From Liriodendron chinense (taxonomy: Eukaryota > Streptophyta > Magnoliopsida > Magnoliales > Magnoliaceae): a DNA stretch of 64,000 nucleotides. The notes under the pieces were generated by a model. The model did not search any database and was not told the origin of the DNA. It saw only the letters and a program-made list of their open reading frames with translations. This document shows, piece after piece, positions 10,090 to 20,483 of the stretch. Numbering within the stretch: position 1 is the first letter of the stretch; each line of letters begins with the position of its first letter. The position numbers and the translations under genes were made by a program. The stretch is taken from positions 3,141,529-3,205,528 of the forward strand of contig ML058392.1 in the NCBI GenBank assembly GCA_003013855.2, read 5' to 3'.

Positions 10090-11625
10090 TACCATGTTGC
10101 GGATAGCAGCATGAAAGTGCACACTGTACAGCAGGTGGCCTACTCCGTGGGACCCACCATGATGTATCCATTTTATCCATAATATCCATCCGACTTGTCA
10201 GATCATTTTAGGCCACGGGGCACAAAAGAGGCAGATTTGATTCCCTAATGGCCCGCACTAAGAGGAAACAGTAGCATTGAGTGCCTACAATTGAAACCTT
10301 CCTTGGGACCGTTGTAAGGTTATTTTCCGGCAAAATCGGGGTCGTGGGGTCCACTGTAGTGTCCCACCATGCAATGCGTGCTCCACCCCAAGCGGCCCTT
10401 CATTTTGGCAACCGGAAAGGCCAACGGGCCTCAGTGGCCCGACTTAGAATGAGGTAGACCCAAGTTCAAGTGGATTTCACCTTGGGGGCAGCCTTGTAGT
10501 GGGCCCAATGTTCTTTCTTTTCCAGCCAACTTCAGGGGTTGTGGGACCCTCTATGGACTCCCTTCATTATGTAGGGGTGACCTGCAGGTGGACCCATTTG
10601 GGACGACCCGAAACAAATATGGGTCGTTATGGGCCGATGAGGTTTAGACAAGAATGGTGCCTTGTTAGTTACCCTGTTGGACAGCAGTGTTATCCAGCAA
10701 TTTTGCCATAGTTGTGGGGGCCATTTGGGTGTCCCACGTTACTGTATGTGTGGGGCACTTGGCCCCTTACTTGTGGAAGAAAGTGGGGCCGGATCAGAGC
10801 TGGTACCCACCCTGAAAATAGTGTTAATTGAACACATACCATCTATTATATCCATGCTATCCATTCATTTGAGAGCTCATCCGAGCATGTGAGGCCCGAT
10901 TTTGGGCGGACCCCACCAAGAAAATAATGATGAGTTGATGCCTATCACTAAGCACCTCCAAGAGCTCGTTTTAATGTTTGTTTGTATTCCAACTTGTCAG
11001 TGGGGCCTCCTATGGACCTCACCATGGTGTATGTGTTCTATCCAGGCCGTCTAAAGCGAGGCAACTTAATGTGTGTGTTTTATTCACACTAACCTGTGAG
11101 TATGGCCCGTGCAACCCACTTTGACGAATGTGTTGTATTACCTATGCTGCCCATCCATTTTATTCCCTCATTTTAGAGCATGGACCTAAAAGCCAGGCAG
11201 ATCCTTGGCCAGGTGGACCCCACGCTGGACAGTGGGGGCCTACCCATGTTGTCTAACGTGTGGGCCTAACTTTGGTGGCAATCGTTGGGGCCTGTTGTGG
11301 CTCGCCTCCATGATGTATATGATTTATTCGCGTCGTATGTCTGTTTGCTAGATCATTTTAGAGTATGGGTCGTATGAGGGGCCAATTCAAGTCTCAAGTG
11401 GGTCATGACACATGGACATTTTAAGTGCCAGTGGTGTCCACCGTTAGGGTCCTACTCTCTATATCTTGGGCCATTTACCGCCACTTAACACATTTAGGAA
11501 AGACTCTGCGTTGTATACACTTTATGACCCGGGGTTCGTTACTTTATAACACACACTGAAGTTGCAGCGGTGACCGACTCCCACCTTGTATGTTTCTTCA
11601 GCCCAGCTTGATGTATATCTTTACC
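10090..11625 (+). repeat. Phrase-repeat DNA (GTGGGCCCACC / GATGTATG family), plus orientation
   Basis: No gene is seen. The stretch is built of recurring phrases separated by variable spacers: 'gggacccaccatgatgtatcc' (10150), 'gatcattttaggccacggg' (10201), 'gtggggtccactgtagtg', 'cacgctggacagtgggggcc' (11220), 'ctccatgatgtatatgatttattc' (11306) and 'gatcattttagagtatgggtc' (11350). The same vocabulary recurs near 12.1-13.4, 24-26, 34.6-36.1, 39-40.5 and 51-52 kb. It may be U3 sequence of old LTRs or a separate dispersed family. Confidence 0.6.
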
Positions 11626-13510
11626 ATTGGTGTAACGACCCTAAAATTTCGGTAAGAAAATTTTCTTTTAGGAGCAAAAATGGGTTAGCTAAATAAATTT
11701 AAGATGATAAAGAAAAGAAAAGCATGGACTGATTGGTTAAAGCCCTCTTAAGCGAGAGGGAAAACCAGGGATCGAGTCCTATCACTAACAAGATTTTAAT
11801 TTTCTTTTTTGCTTTAAATACGAATTTTGAAATTCAAAATTAATCTTATCTTATCTCAACCAACCCATCTTATTCGCAACAAATTTCCAACAAACGTCTC
11901 TTTAAAAAGAGAAAGAACGAAATGGTTTTCATCCATCGTAAAAGAAAGGAAAGGAAAGGAGAGAAGGAAGGAGGAATAGAGGGATCTTGCGGCTAGATCA
12001 AGTAGGTGTTCTTTTTATTTTATTTAAGTAGGCCAGATCCAGCCAATGAACGGGTCGGATCGTCCGTCCGTTCATTGTACAGATCTAGGGACCTTATCTT
12101 TATCTTGACCCTTGAATATGTGATCACGATTGATGGGGACCATTTGGGTGGGCCAGGAATCGATCTGGATGGGTCATAATGACCATATGGCCAAAATGTA
12201 CATGGGCCTCAAAATTCAGATCGAATGGACCTTCAGATGGGCCACATCAATTGAATGAATGATAGCCTTTAAAATTTATTTTGTTATTGTTTTATTTAAT
12301 TAGTAAATTAATTCTAATAAATTATATTATTCCAAGACATTATTGGGCCACAATGAGGTGGCCGACCCAATGGTCGGACCAGATCTCTCGTAGACCCCAC
12401 ATACACTTTTAATAGTAATAATAATAAAAGAAAAAAAAAGAAAAGAAAAAAAAAAGAAAAAAAAAAGGGAAAAAGTGGCTGGACGTCCAGCGTCTCTGAC
12501 GCTGGAACGTCCAGCGTTGGACTTCAAAGAAGGGTGACGTGGGGGCCCCACTCATGGGACCCACCTTGATGTATTTTGTACATCCACTCCGCCCATTTAA
12601 TTCTCTATTTCATTTTAGGATGGGGCTTCGAATTTAGACCCAAACTGAGGTCCGAATGGGCCACACCATCTGAAACCAACTAATGGTGAAAACTTATAAA
12701 ATAAAAATGAAATTTAAAAAGGTAGAAATTTGGGGCGTGGACAGCGGTCCACTCATGGACCCCACTGAGATGAAATCAGTAGATCCAAGCTGACCATATG
12801 TTTTAGTATAATGTTTTACAGCTTGGGTCCAAAAATCAGATAAATCCGAATCTCAGGTGGCCCACACCACTTAAAATATTAATGATAACAACACACATGG
12901 TTGAGGCAGTTCGATTTTGGATTGCTGTCCACTTTTGGGACCCATTTGATGACATTTTAAGAAATCTAATCCGTCCAATATCTTAATAAATAAGTTTTCT
13001 AGTTAAGGACCAAAAATGGCCCGTACAGGATATTCCAGTGGGCCATACCAAGATAAACAGTGGGGACAACACCTGTCCACTGGTTAGGAGCTTGTGGGCC
13101 CCACTGTGTAGTTTTTGAAAAATCCGATCCACCCAATCTCTGGAGTAATAAATTATTAGTCTTGTGACAAAAAATCAGCCCAATCAGAGTTCCAGGTGGG
13201 CCATGCCAAGTGAAATAGTGGGGAGACACGGTATGGATTATCATAAATGGACCATTTTAGGATATCCTACGACAAAATCCTTGCAAAATATAATCAATCA
13301 TATTTGGTAGTATACCATTGGGGAACTTGTGACCAAGTATAGGATGACCCACCAGTCAAGTGGGCCGTACCATCAGAAAATTGTAAAGGAGGCCATTCCT
13401 TTTGGAAACGTGGGTCACAATAATCAAATCTGGACCGTCCATTAAGGAACCAAAACTCAATAAAGTATAATCCAAATTGAAAATAAGTATATTAAGGTTA
13501 GATTGGTGGT

Positions 13511-13520
13511 TTATAAATAT
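13511..13520 (+). promoter_or_regulatory. Putative LTR TATA box
   Basis: TTATAAATAT is the best TATA match in the LTR and is preserved at 22354-22363 in the 3' LTR. Transcription would start about 30 bp downstream, which leaves a short first exon before the splice-donor match at 13600/13601. Confidence 0.5.
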
Positions 13521-13594
13521 AAATTACATTTATTGTAGATTCAGGACCGATTCTACTCAGGACATGACACAATTAACAAAGTAATCGCCACTAT

Positions 13595-13606
13595 CAACAG
13601 GTGAGT
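13595..13606 (+). promoter_or_regulatory. Candidate leader splice donor (CAACAG|GTGAGT)
   Basis: A perfect plant 5' splice-site consensus lies about 85 bp after the TATA box, with the cut between 13600 and 13601; it is also present at 22443/22444. Possible acceptors are 'aaaaatatacag' ending at 14126 and 'ttattcctcttag' ending at 15659 just before the gag ATG. Use of these sites is inferred only. Confidence 0.35.
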
Positions 13607-14170
13607 ACATCCCAACACGTTTCCTAGTCATTTTAATTAAGTAAGTTGTGTGATGGATGCAATATGTGATATTGATTAATTTGTGCTTGTTTAAATATTA
13701 TTTAAATAATTTCTATTTATAAATGTCATGAAAGATTGCCTCTCAAAATGAGAGATGAAATGTACGGACGTGAAATTGTATGGCTGTAAATTATTGCATG
13801 CATTATGAATTATTGTGCCTGGAGTTCGACTCTGGAAGACCGGTAGGTACTTAAGTACCCGGTTACCCAGGGACCATCCTGGAAGCCCACTAATATGTGG
13901 AAGTCCGCCCTACAAGGAAGGGGGAGCCGATTGATCGGATCCAATCGAAGCAAGTGGAAGACTGAATATATGCCCACTTGATGCATCATTTCATTCATTA
14001 TTACATTAATTATATGTTACCTATATTTGATGGCATGTGTTTATCCTGTTTAATTGAAATGCATGTGAACCGTATTGGGTTACTCACTGGGCTTTCCAGC
14101 TGACGTTGTGGATTAAAAATATACAGATGATGTGGACGTTGAACCTTCAGAGAATGCCCCTGATAATGAG

Positions 14171-14257
14171 ATGGGACCACTAGAGGAACCGCAGGACTAT
14201 TGGCCTAATTTAACCGAGGAAGAAGTGGCGGCCCTGAACCAAGACTGTTTAGACTAG
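14171..14257 (+). CDS. Small acidic ORF inside the LTR (hypothetical)
   Basis: From ATG at 14171 the frame encodes 28 residues (GPLEEPQDYWPNLTEEEVAA in the middle) and stops at 14255-14257. The frame stays open upstream to 14123 with more acidic residues (DDVDVEPSENAPDNE). Composition and codon use look protein-like, unlike the rest of the LTR. The 3' LTR copy (23014-23094) lost one base and ends two residues earlier. It could be an exon fragment of a captured gene, an LTR-encoded peptide or chance. I do not recognise it. Confidence 0.3.
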   Translation: MGPLEEPQDYWPNLTEEEVAALNQDCLD

Positions 14258-14487
14258 TTTCTTTTATTTTATTATTTTCAATAATTAGTAGACATTTAAT
14301 AAAGTCCCAAATGGGTGGACTTGGTTTATAGTTGAATACTTCATGAATAAATGATAACTTAGTATTTCATCATTTTATGCCTCTTAAAGTTGTTTAACGT
14401 TATAAATGCACTTAGTGCACCAGTTATACCCCGTAAACTGGGCCGGAGGGTGCACACTCTGAGTTCGGATTTCGGGGCGTGACAGAA

Positions 14488-14500
14488 TGGTATCAGAGAG
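14488..14500 (+). other. Primer-binding site of Tekay element
   Basis: TGGTATCAGAGAG starts three bases after the 5' LTR end and matches the complement of the 3' end of initiator tRNA-Met over the first 11 bases, the usual primer of plant Ty3 elements. Confidence 0.85.
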
Positions 14501-14810
14501 AGGCTTTTCTTAAAAACCTAGTTGACCTGTAGGTTATGACCCCACTTTTCTACATAAATGGTAGACCCCTGAAAATTAGAAAACAAACTTAGGACATTCC
14601 CTAAATGATCGGGGTAAATATAGAGAACTTAGAAATCAAAATTAGGGATCGAAACAAAAAAATAAATAAATAAATAAATAAAATAAAAAAAATGAAAAGT
14701 ACTGCTCATCTGAAGTCCAATATAGACTCAAAGTGCTTGTTATTGATAATGGAATTATAGTTCATTTTATAGCAATTAGGTATTTTTAGATGATTTTATA
14801 ACACAAAAAT

Positions 14811-15430
14811 CCTGCTGGACAGCAATGTCCATCAGAATTATTGATTTTTGTAAAATTCATATCTATTAATATACAGCTCCAATCAGTGTGATTTAAAGGC
14901 TTGATCGTAGCTGGGTAAGTTTAGTTTAATATAAAATTTGTAAAAAAATATGAACCCATTAGTGACTGTAACGAATTAGTAGATTCCTACAGACTAGTCA
15001 GAAATGTTCCAAATACCGGACATATTATAATGTATGAATTTTATAAAATTTTGTACTTCTTAAAACATGTTGAAATTTTGTAACAAATAAGTAGACCTAT
15101 AAGGTAATCTACAAAAGTTTTTTTTTATGTAAAAATATATTTTATAAAGTAGTGGATTAGTATTATAATTACCCTGAATATTATTCTGCTGGACAGCAAC
15201 GGACAGCAGAATTAGGGTTATTATAAAATTCGTATCTATTAAAGTACAACTCCGATCTAGGTGGTTCAAAATCTTAATTGTAGCTGGACAAGTTTAGTTT
15301 AGAGTAAAAATAGTTAGAAAATTCAAAAATATCATATACTGTACAGATTTAGCAAATTTATGAAGATTGGTCAGAAAGTACCTATTTCTGGACAGATTAC
15401 ACCATGAGAATTTTAGAAAATTCTATAAAT
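14811..15430 (+). repeat. Diverged direct repeat in the Tekay leader
   Basis: Two copies of about 245 bp, starting at 14811 and 15186 (period near 374 bp), share 'ctgctggacagcaa', 'aaaattcatatctattaa', 'acagctccgatc', 'gtagctgggtaagtttagttta' and 'gtcagaaa'. They lie in the untranslated leader between primer-binding site and gag and are much more diverged than the LTRs, so the duplication predates this insertion. The self-complementary CTGCTGGACAGCA words could form stems. Confidence 0.65.
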
Positions 15431-15665
15431 AGCAAAAAAAAAATCTGAAATTTTACAGTGATAAAGTGAACTCATCTAGAAAGTCACATAAAAATTTTGG
15501 TATAAAAATATAACCAATAAAATAATAAATCAATTCTGAAACCGACCCTGAATGAACATCAAGTAAATTATTTTGATGTCTACCCTCACTGTTCTTCTTA
15601 TTTAAGTACAATAAACCCCTTAGTGGCTCATGGGCACTAAATTTCGTTATTCCTCTTAGGTGATT

Positions 15666-17024
15666 ATGGCTCCTAGGAAATCCAAAAGCCTTCGTGATAT
15701 AGGACCATCAACAAGTGTAACTGTGGCCCAAGGACCAGTAGTGAATCCTACAGTGGTGGTAGAAGAAGAGGCGTCAAATAGAGAACAAGATGAAAATTAT
15801 ATGGAGGAAGAAGAAAACTTTGAGGAACAACAGAATCTTGCACCACCTCTACCGGCAGCAAATCAAAATGAAGCGGGGCCCAGTACTCGGTTACCATTGT
15901 CTCCTAGGGCAACGCAGGCGAATCCTACGGGACCCAACATTCAACCCTTGGATGCAGCATTCGGATTACTTCACCAAATGGCGGCAATGATGAAACAACA
16001 ACAGGAACAGTTTGCTGCACAATGGGCTGACATGACTCAAGCACCACGTGGAAATCGACAGACAATGCCAATGAGATCGGAACAACCACGAGAGGTGGAC
16101 TTGCTGGAGAAGTTCACCAAACTCAGGCCTCTGGTGTTTCAGGGCGCCACAAATCCAACTATAGCGGAGGATTGGTTGGTCCAAATAGAGAAGGTATTAG
16201 AAGCAATGAACTGCCTTGACAATCAAAAGGTTCGATTGGCCTCATTCATCCTCCAAGGTGAAGCAGATGTTTGGTGGCGTGCGGCAAAGCGGGTGGTGGA
16301 AGCTAATCATGAGTGGACATGGGCAGAGTTTGAGAAGAAATTTCGTGAGAAGTATTTTCCTCGGGCCTACAGAAATCAGAAAATGGCCGAGTTCACTAAG
16401 TTAGAACAAGGCTCAATGACTGTGGCTCAATATGAGGCTAAGTTTGCAGAATTGTCCAGATATGTTCCGAAAATCTTGGAAGATGAAGAATATAAAATCT
16501 CTAAGTTTGATGAAGGACTTCGTCAAAATATTCGAACAAAATTCTGCACCGACACTATTAAAAGCTATGCTGAGATAGTGGACAAAGCGTTCAAGGCTGA
16601 AATGGATAATGAACGGTTCCAGAAATCCCGCACTCAAATAACTAGAAGTCAGTCTAGGTCTGCACCAAGTCAGCAGCAATCATTAGAGAAGAGGCAAAGG
16701 GTTAATGTGCCAACTTTCGTGGCAAACAATCAGGACCAGTTCTTTGCTGGAAACTGTGCTCACTGCAATAAGTATGGACACAAAGCAATACACTGTCGGA
16801 CTCGACTTCGCGACATGGGTTTACTACCTTCCTTACCTTCCCGTGCGCAGTCCCCTGCTACAACTCAACAGTCAGGCATGACATCTCAGGCATCGCGGTC
16901 AGCAAATCCCTATCCTCAATCTTCAAAGTTGTTACCCTCCCAGGCCGCAACAGTTCCAACAAAATCGGCCCCAGCAACCAGCTCGACCTACGACTTCTCA
17001 GAATCGAGGAGGACAACAATTTAG
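15666..17024 (+). CDS. gag: Gag capsid/nucleocapsid polyprotein, Tekay type
   Basis: Gag packages element RNA into cytoplasmic virus-like particles. I start it at the ATG at 15666 ([11 protein letters not shown], 452 aa); the open frame begins six bases earlier with GTG, which is not a likely plant start. An acidic, Gln/Pro-rich N-terminus precedes the retrotransposon gag domain at about residues 165-270 ([51 protein letters not shown]). A CCHC zinc knuckle has C364, C367, H372 and C377. The frame stops at 17022, but the Gln/Pro-rich linker that normally leads into protease is found one frame over, open from 16882. Gag and pol frames thus overlap by about 140 bp in the +1 sense. This is either a one-base mutation or a frameshift site. 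Confidence 0.9.
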   Translation: MAPRKSKSLRDIGPSTSVTVAQGPVVNPTVVVEEEASNREQDENYMEEEENFEEQQNLAPPLPAANQNEAGPSTRLPLSPRATQANPTGPNIQPLDAAFGLLHQMAAMMKQQQEQFAAQWADMTQAPRGNRQTMPMRSEQPREVDLLEKFTKLRPLVFQGATNPTIAEDWLVQIEKVLEAMNCLDNQKVRLASFILQGEADVWWRAAKRVVEANHEWTWAEFEKKFREKYFPRAYRNQKMAEFTKLEQGSMTVAQYEAKFAELSRYVPKILEDEEYKISKFDEGLRQNIRTKFCTDTIKSYAEIVDKAFKAEMDNERFQKSRTQITRSQSRSAPSQQQSLEKRQRVNVPTFVANNQDQFFAGNCAHCNKYGHKAIHCRTRLRDMGLLPSLPSRAQSPATTQQSGMTSQASRSANPYPQSSKLLPSQAATVPTKSAPATSSTYDFSESRRTTI

Positions 17025-17034
17025 ACAACAACCT

Positions 17035-20000
17035 ATGCAAGGAAAAGTATATGCGATTGCACCAACTGCTGAGCCAGAGGTGGACAACAATGTGGTGGAA
17101 GGTATGGCGAATGTTCGTAATAAATCTGTTACTATTCTTTTCGACTCTGGTGCTAGCTTATCTTTCATATCAACTGTTGTAGTGGAACGCTTAGGCCTTA
17201 AACCAGAACACCTTAGAAAAACAATCTCAGTTGAGACACCTATAGGAAAGGCAGTAGTCTTGAACCAAGTGTGTAGAGCATGTCAACTCAATATTGGTGG
17301 TGTACTTATGCCAGCAAATTTGATTGTGATGGACATGCCAGGGTATGATGTAATCCTAGGTATGGACTGGCTTACCTCGAATCGAGCTAAAATAGATTGT
17401 CATGATAAGTCGGTCACTTTCTCTATTCCTGGCAAAGAACCATTCCAAATGCAGGTCATAGAGAAGGGTAAAGAATTTATACATATCATGGTGCTAAAGG
17501 AAAGTGAGTCACAAGAGCAGACCTTGGATCAAATTCCGGTGGCGAGTGAGTATCCCGAGGTTTTTCAGGACATTCCTGGATTACCACCTCGACGGGACGT
17601 CGATTTCGGTATCGATCTCTTACCAGGTACTGCACCAATCTCTATTCAGCCATACCGAATGTCGACAATGGAATTAAAGGAGTTGAAAGATCAGCTGGGT
17701 GAATTAACAAAACAAGGTTTCATAAGACCTAGCACATCCCCGTGGGGTGCGCCAGTAATTTTTGTAAAGAAGAAGGATGGTAGTATGCAATTATGTATTG
17801 ACTACCGTCGGCTGAATGAGGTGACCATCAAGAACAAATATCCATTACCTCGTATCGACGATTTATTCGATCAGTTGAAGGGTGCTTGCTATTTCTCTAA
17901 AATCGATTTAAGGTCGGGATATCATCAGCTACGAATTAAGGAAGCAGATATATACAAGACGGTGTTCCGAACACGATATGGGCATTATGAATTTTTGGTT
18001 ATGCCTTTTGGGTTGACCAATGCCCCAGCCGTGTTTATGGATTTGATGAACAGAATATTCCAGCCATATCTAGATCAGTTCGTTATCGTATTTATCGATG
18101 ATATATTAATTTACTCGAAGACTAGTAGAGAGCATGAGACGCATTTGAGGACAGCATTGCAAGTTCTGAAGGATAACCAACTGTATGCAAAATTTTCGAA
18201 GTGTGAATTCTGGGCAGAGAAAGTTCAATTCCTCGGCCATGTTATCTCCAGAGAAGGAGTAGCAGTGGACCCGGTAAAGATTGAAGCAGTAGTCAAATGG
18301 GAACAACCCACTAATGTGTCGGAAATTCGAAGTTTCCTTGGTCTGGCTGGATATTACCGGAGATTCATTAAAGACCTCTCCAAAATTTCCGGCTCGTTAA
18401 CCAGCTTGACTCGGAATGGTGTACCTTTTATATGGACCGAAAGCTGTGAAGAAGCATTTCAGGAGTTGAAAAGACTTCTAACTACTGCCCCTGTTCTTAC
18501 CCTTCCACAAGAGGGTGTGAAATTTATACTCTATACAGATGCATCTATTCTAGGCCTAGGTTGCGTTTTAATGCAAGAAGGCAAGGTGATAGCATATGCG
18601 TCAAGGCAATTAAAGAATCATGAACGTAATTATCCTACACATGATTTGGAATTAGCCGCTATTGTATTCGCCTTAAAGATTTGGAGGCATTATTTGTATG
18701 GCGAGCGGTTTGATTTATTCACCGATCATAAAAGCCTACGATATTTGTTCTCTCAGAAGGAGCTAAATATGAGACATCGAAGGTGGGTGGAATTTCTGAA
18801 AGATTACGATTTCGAATTATTATATCACCTTGGAAAGGCAAATTTAGTAGCAGACGCTCTCAGCAGGAAGCAATATAAGCAGCAAATCATGGCAAATCTC
18901 ATGGTTCACGAATGGAAAATGCTTGATGATGCAAAGGAATTCGATGTAGAATTATTATTCTGTGATCATGAGTGTGTTCGGTTGGGAAATCTCAGGATAA
19001 GACCAACCTTAGCTGACAGGATCATAGAAGCCCAAGGAAGTAGTGAATGGTTACAGCAGGTGATAGTTAAACATCAAGGGAAAGAAGCTTCTAAATGGAA
19101 GATATGGGAAGACAAAGGTATTCGGTATCGTAATCGACTATGCGTACCGAATGTACCTGAATTAAAAGAAGAAATTCTGAAGACAGCTCACCGAACAAAG
19201 TTCACGATTCACCCTGGGAGTACAAAGATGTACCAAAACGTGAAGCAGCTGTATTGGTGGCCAAATTTGAAGAAGGATATCGCAGAATACGTGTCACGGT
19301 GTTTTATCTGTCAGCAGGTGAAGGCTGATCATCAAAATTCGTCCGGACTTCTTCAGCCATTGAAGATACCTGAATGGAAGTGGGATTGTATATCCATGGA
19401 CTTTATAGTTGGGCTACCCGTGACTCAGAAGAAGCACGATTCGATTTGGGTAATTGTTGATCGATTAACGAAATCGGCTCATTTCATTCCCATTCGAATA
19501 AATTATTCGATGGATGTCTTAGCCAGACTATACATCAAAGAAGTAGTGCGGTTGCATGGTGTACCGAGTTCCATCGTCTCAGATCGTGACCCTCGATTCA
19601 CATCACGGTTCTGGACAAGTTTACAAGAAGCCATGGGTACGACTTTGGACTTTAGTATAGCTTATCATCCACAATCAAATGGGCAGACAGAAAGGGTGAA
19701 CCAGATACTCGAAGACTTGTTACGTGCATGTGCTCTCGATTTCAAAGGCAGTTGGGACGATAATCTGCATTTTGCTGAGTTCGCCTACAACAACAGCTAT
19801 CAAGCTAGTATTTGTATGGCACCGTACGAAGCATTGTATGGGCGACCTTGCCGAGCACCTAATTGCTGGACAGAAGTGGGTGAGAAGAGTTTGATTGGTC
19901 CCGACATTATTCAGGAAGCTTCAGTAAAGGTTGAACTCATTCGGAAGCGTCTATTAGCAGCTCAAAGCCGTCAAAAGAGTTATGCAGACAACAGAAGACG

Positions 20001-20436
20001 AGACTTACATTTTCAGGAAGGAGATCACGTTTTTCTCAAAGTTTCACCAATGAAGGGATTAATGCGATTCGGAAAGAAAGGCAAACTAGCTCAGCGTTTT
20101 ATCGGTCCATTTCAGATTATAGAGCGAATAGGAGCTGCAGCGTACAAACTTGCGTTACCACCTCAACTTGCAAGTGTTCACAATGTATTCCATGTGTCTA
20201 TGCTACGAAAGTATGAAAGAGATGCTTCGCATACTATAGATTGGCAAGACCTGGAACTTCAAGAAGACGTCTCTTATGTAGAAAAGCCGACTCGTATCTT
20301 GGACCGGAAGGAGCATGTACTACGAAACAAGACTGTGCTGTTAGTTAAAGTGCTGTGGAACCATCATGGAACAGAAGAAGCATCATGGGAGCAAGAGTCG
20401 GAAATTCGCGAAAAATATCCTCTGCTATTCGAATAA
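17035..20436 (+). CDS. pol: Pol polyprotein: protease, reverse transcriptase, RNase H, integrase, chromodomain
   Basis: An uninterrupted 1133-residue frame. Protease has the D-S-G active site at residues 37-39. Reverse transcriptase includes [44 protein letters not shown] and the catalytic FIDD box near 353-356. RNase H begins ILYTDAS (Asp near 502) and has [11 protein letters not shown]. Integrase has a zinc finger (H719, H726, C756, C759) and catalytic D789, D850 and E886, a canonical DD35E core. The C-terminus (about 1080-1133: [20 protein letters not shown], then [12 protein letters not shown]) is a chromodomain, which in chromoviruses targets integration to heterochromatin. ATG 17035 is only the first Met; the frame is open from 16882 and is probably translated as part of a gag-pol fusion. 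All catalytic residues I can see are intact, so the enzymes may be competent. Confidence 0.93.
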   Translation: MQGKVYAIAPTAEPEVDNNVVEGMANVRNKSVTILFDSGASLSFISTVVVERLGLKPEHLRKTISVETPIGKAVVLNQVCRACQLNIGGVLMPANLIVMDMPGYDVILGMDWLTSNRAKIDCHDKSVTFSIPGKEPFQMQVIEKGKEFIHIMVLKESESQEQTLDQIPVASEYPEVFQDIPGLPPRRDVDFGIDLLPGTAPISIQPYRMSTMELKELKDQLGELTKQGFIRPSTSPWGAPVIFVKKKDGSMQLCIDYRRLNEVTIKNKYPLPRIDDLFDQLKGACYFSKIDLRSGYHQLRIKEADIYKTVFRTRYGHYEFLVMPFGLTNAPAVFMDLMNRIFQPYLDQFVIVFIDDILIYSKTSREHETHLRTALQVLKDNQLYAKFSKCEFWAEKVQFLGHVISREGVAVDPVKIEAVVKWEQPTNVSEIRSFLGLAGYYRRFIKDLSKISGSLTSLTRNGVPFIWTESCEEAFQELKRLLTTAPVLTLPQEGVKFILYTDASILGLGCVLMQEGKVIAYASRQLKNHERNYPTHDLELAAIVFALKIWRHYLYGERFDLFTDHKSLRYLFSQKELNMRHRRWVEFLKDYDFELLYHLGKANLVADALSRKQYKQQIMANLMVHEWKMLDDAKEFDVELLFCDHECVRLGNLRIRPTLADRIIEAQGSSEWLQQVIVKHQGKEASKWKIWEDKGIRYRNRLCVPNVPELKEEILKTAHRTKFTIHPGSTKMYQNVKQLYWWPNLKKDIAEYVSRCFICQQVKADHQNSSGLLQPLKIPEWKWDCISMDFIVGLPVTQKKHDSIWVIVDRLTKSAHFIPIRINYSMDVLARLYIKEVVRLHGVPSSIVSDRDPRFTSRFWTSLQEAMGTTLDFSIAYHPQSNGQTERVNQILEDLLRACALDFKGSWDDNLHFAEFAYNNSYQASICMAPYEALYGRPCRAPNCWTEVGEKSLIGPDIIQEASVKVELIRKRLLAAQSRQKSYADNRRRDLHFQEGDHVFLKVSPMKGLMRFGKKGKLAQRFIGPFQIIERIGAAAYKLALPPQLASVHNVFHVSMLRKYERDASHTIDWQDLELQEDVSYVEKPTRILDRKEHVLRNKTVLLVKVLWNHHGTEEASWEQESEIREKYPLLFE

Positions 20437-20471
20437 GAACCCAGGTAAATTTCGAGGACGAAATTTTTATT

Positions 20472-20483
20472 AGGGGGTAACAA
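20472..20483 (+). other. Polypurine tract of Tekay element
   Basis: AGGGGGTAACAA directly abuts the TGTAACGACC start of the 3' LTR. The preceding 'aatttcgaggacgaaattt' is a common post-pol sequence of plant chromoviruses; a degenerate version occurs on the minus strand near 41150. Confidence 0.8.

Larger units (their letters stand above)
11631..14484 (+). mobile_element. 5' LTR of Tekay element
   Basis: A 2854-bp LTR starting TGTAACGACCCTAAAATTTC and ending TTCGGGGCGTGACA. U3 holds an A-rich tract (12425-12470), an imperfect inverted repeat (CCAGCGTCTCTGACGCTGG near 12488) and at least six modules containing GGGCC-ACC-type phrases spaced about 100-120 bp (12140-13400). A TATA box (TTATAAATAT) is at 13511-13520. 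Near the 3' end lie an in-frame acidic segment (14123-14257) and a G+C-rich tail. Most differences from the 3' LTR are single transitions. Confidence 0.95.

Noticed and set aside
4094..10094. Target duplication for the CRM-like element
   Set aside because: The left LTR terminus is too diverged to place within a few bases and no matching 5-mer was convincing.
12327..12551. Lys/Phe-rich minus-strand frame repeated at 21159-21408
   Set aside because: It is the A-rich tract of the two Tekay LTRs read antisense.
15660..15665. Gag start at GTG (15660)
   Set aside because: The first ATG in frame is at 15666 and non-ATG initiation is not needed to explain the frame.
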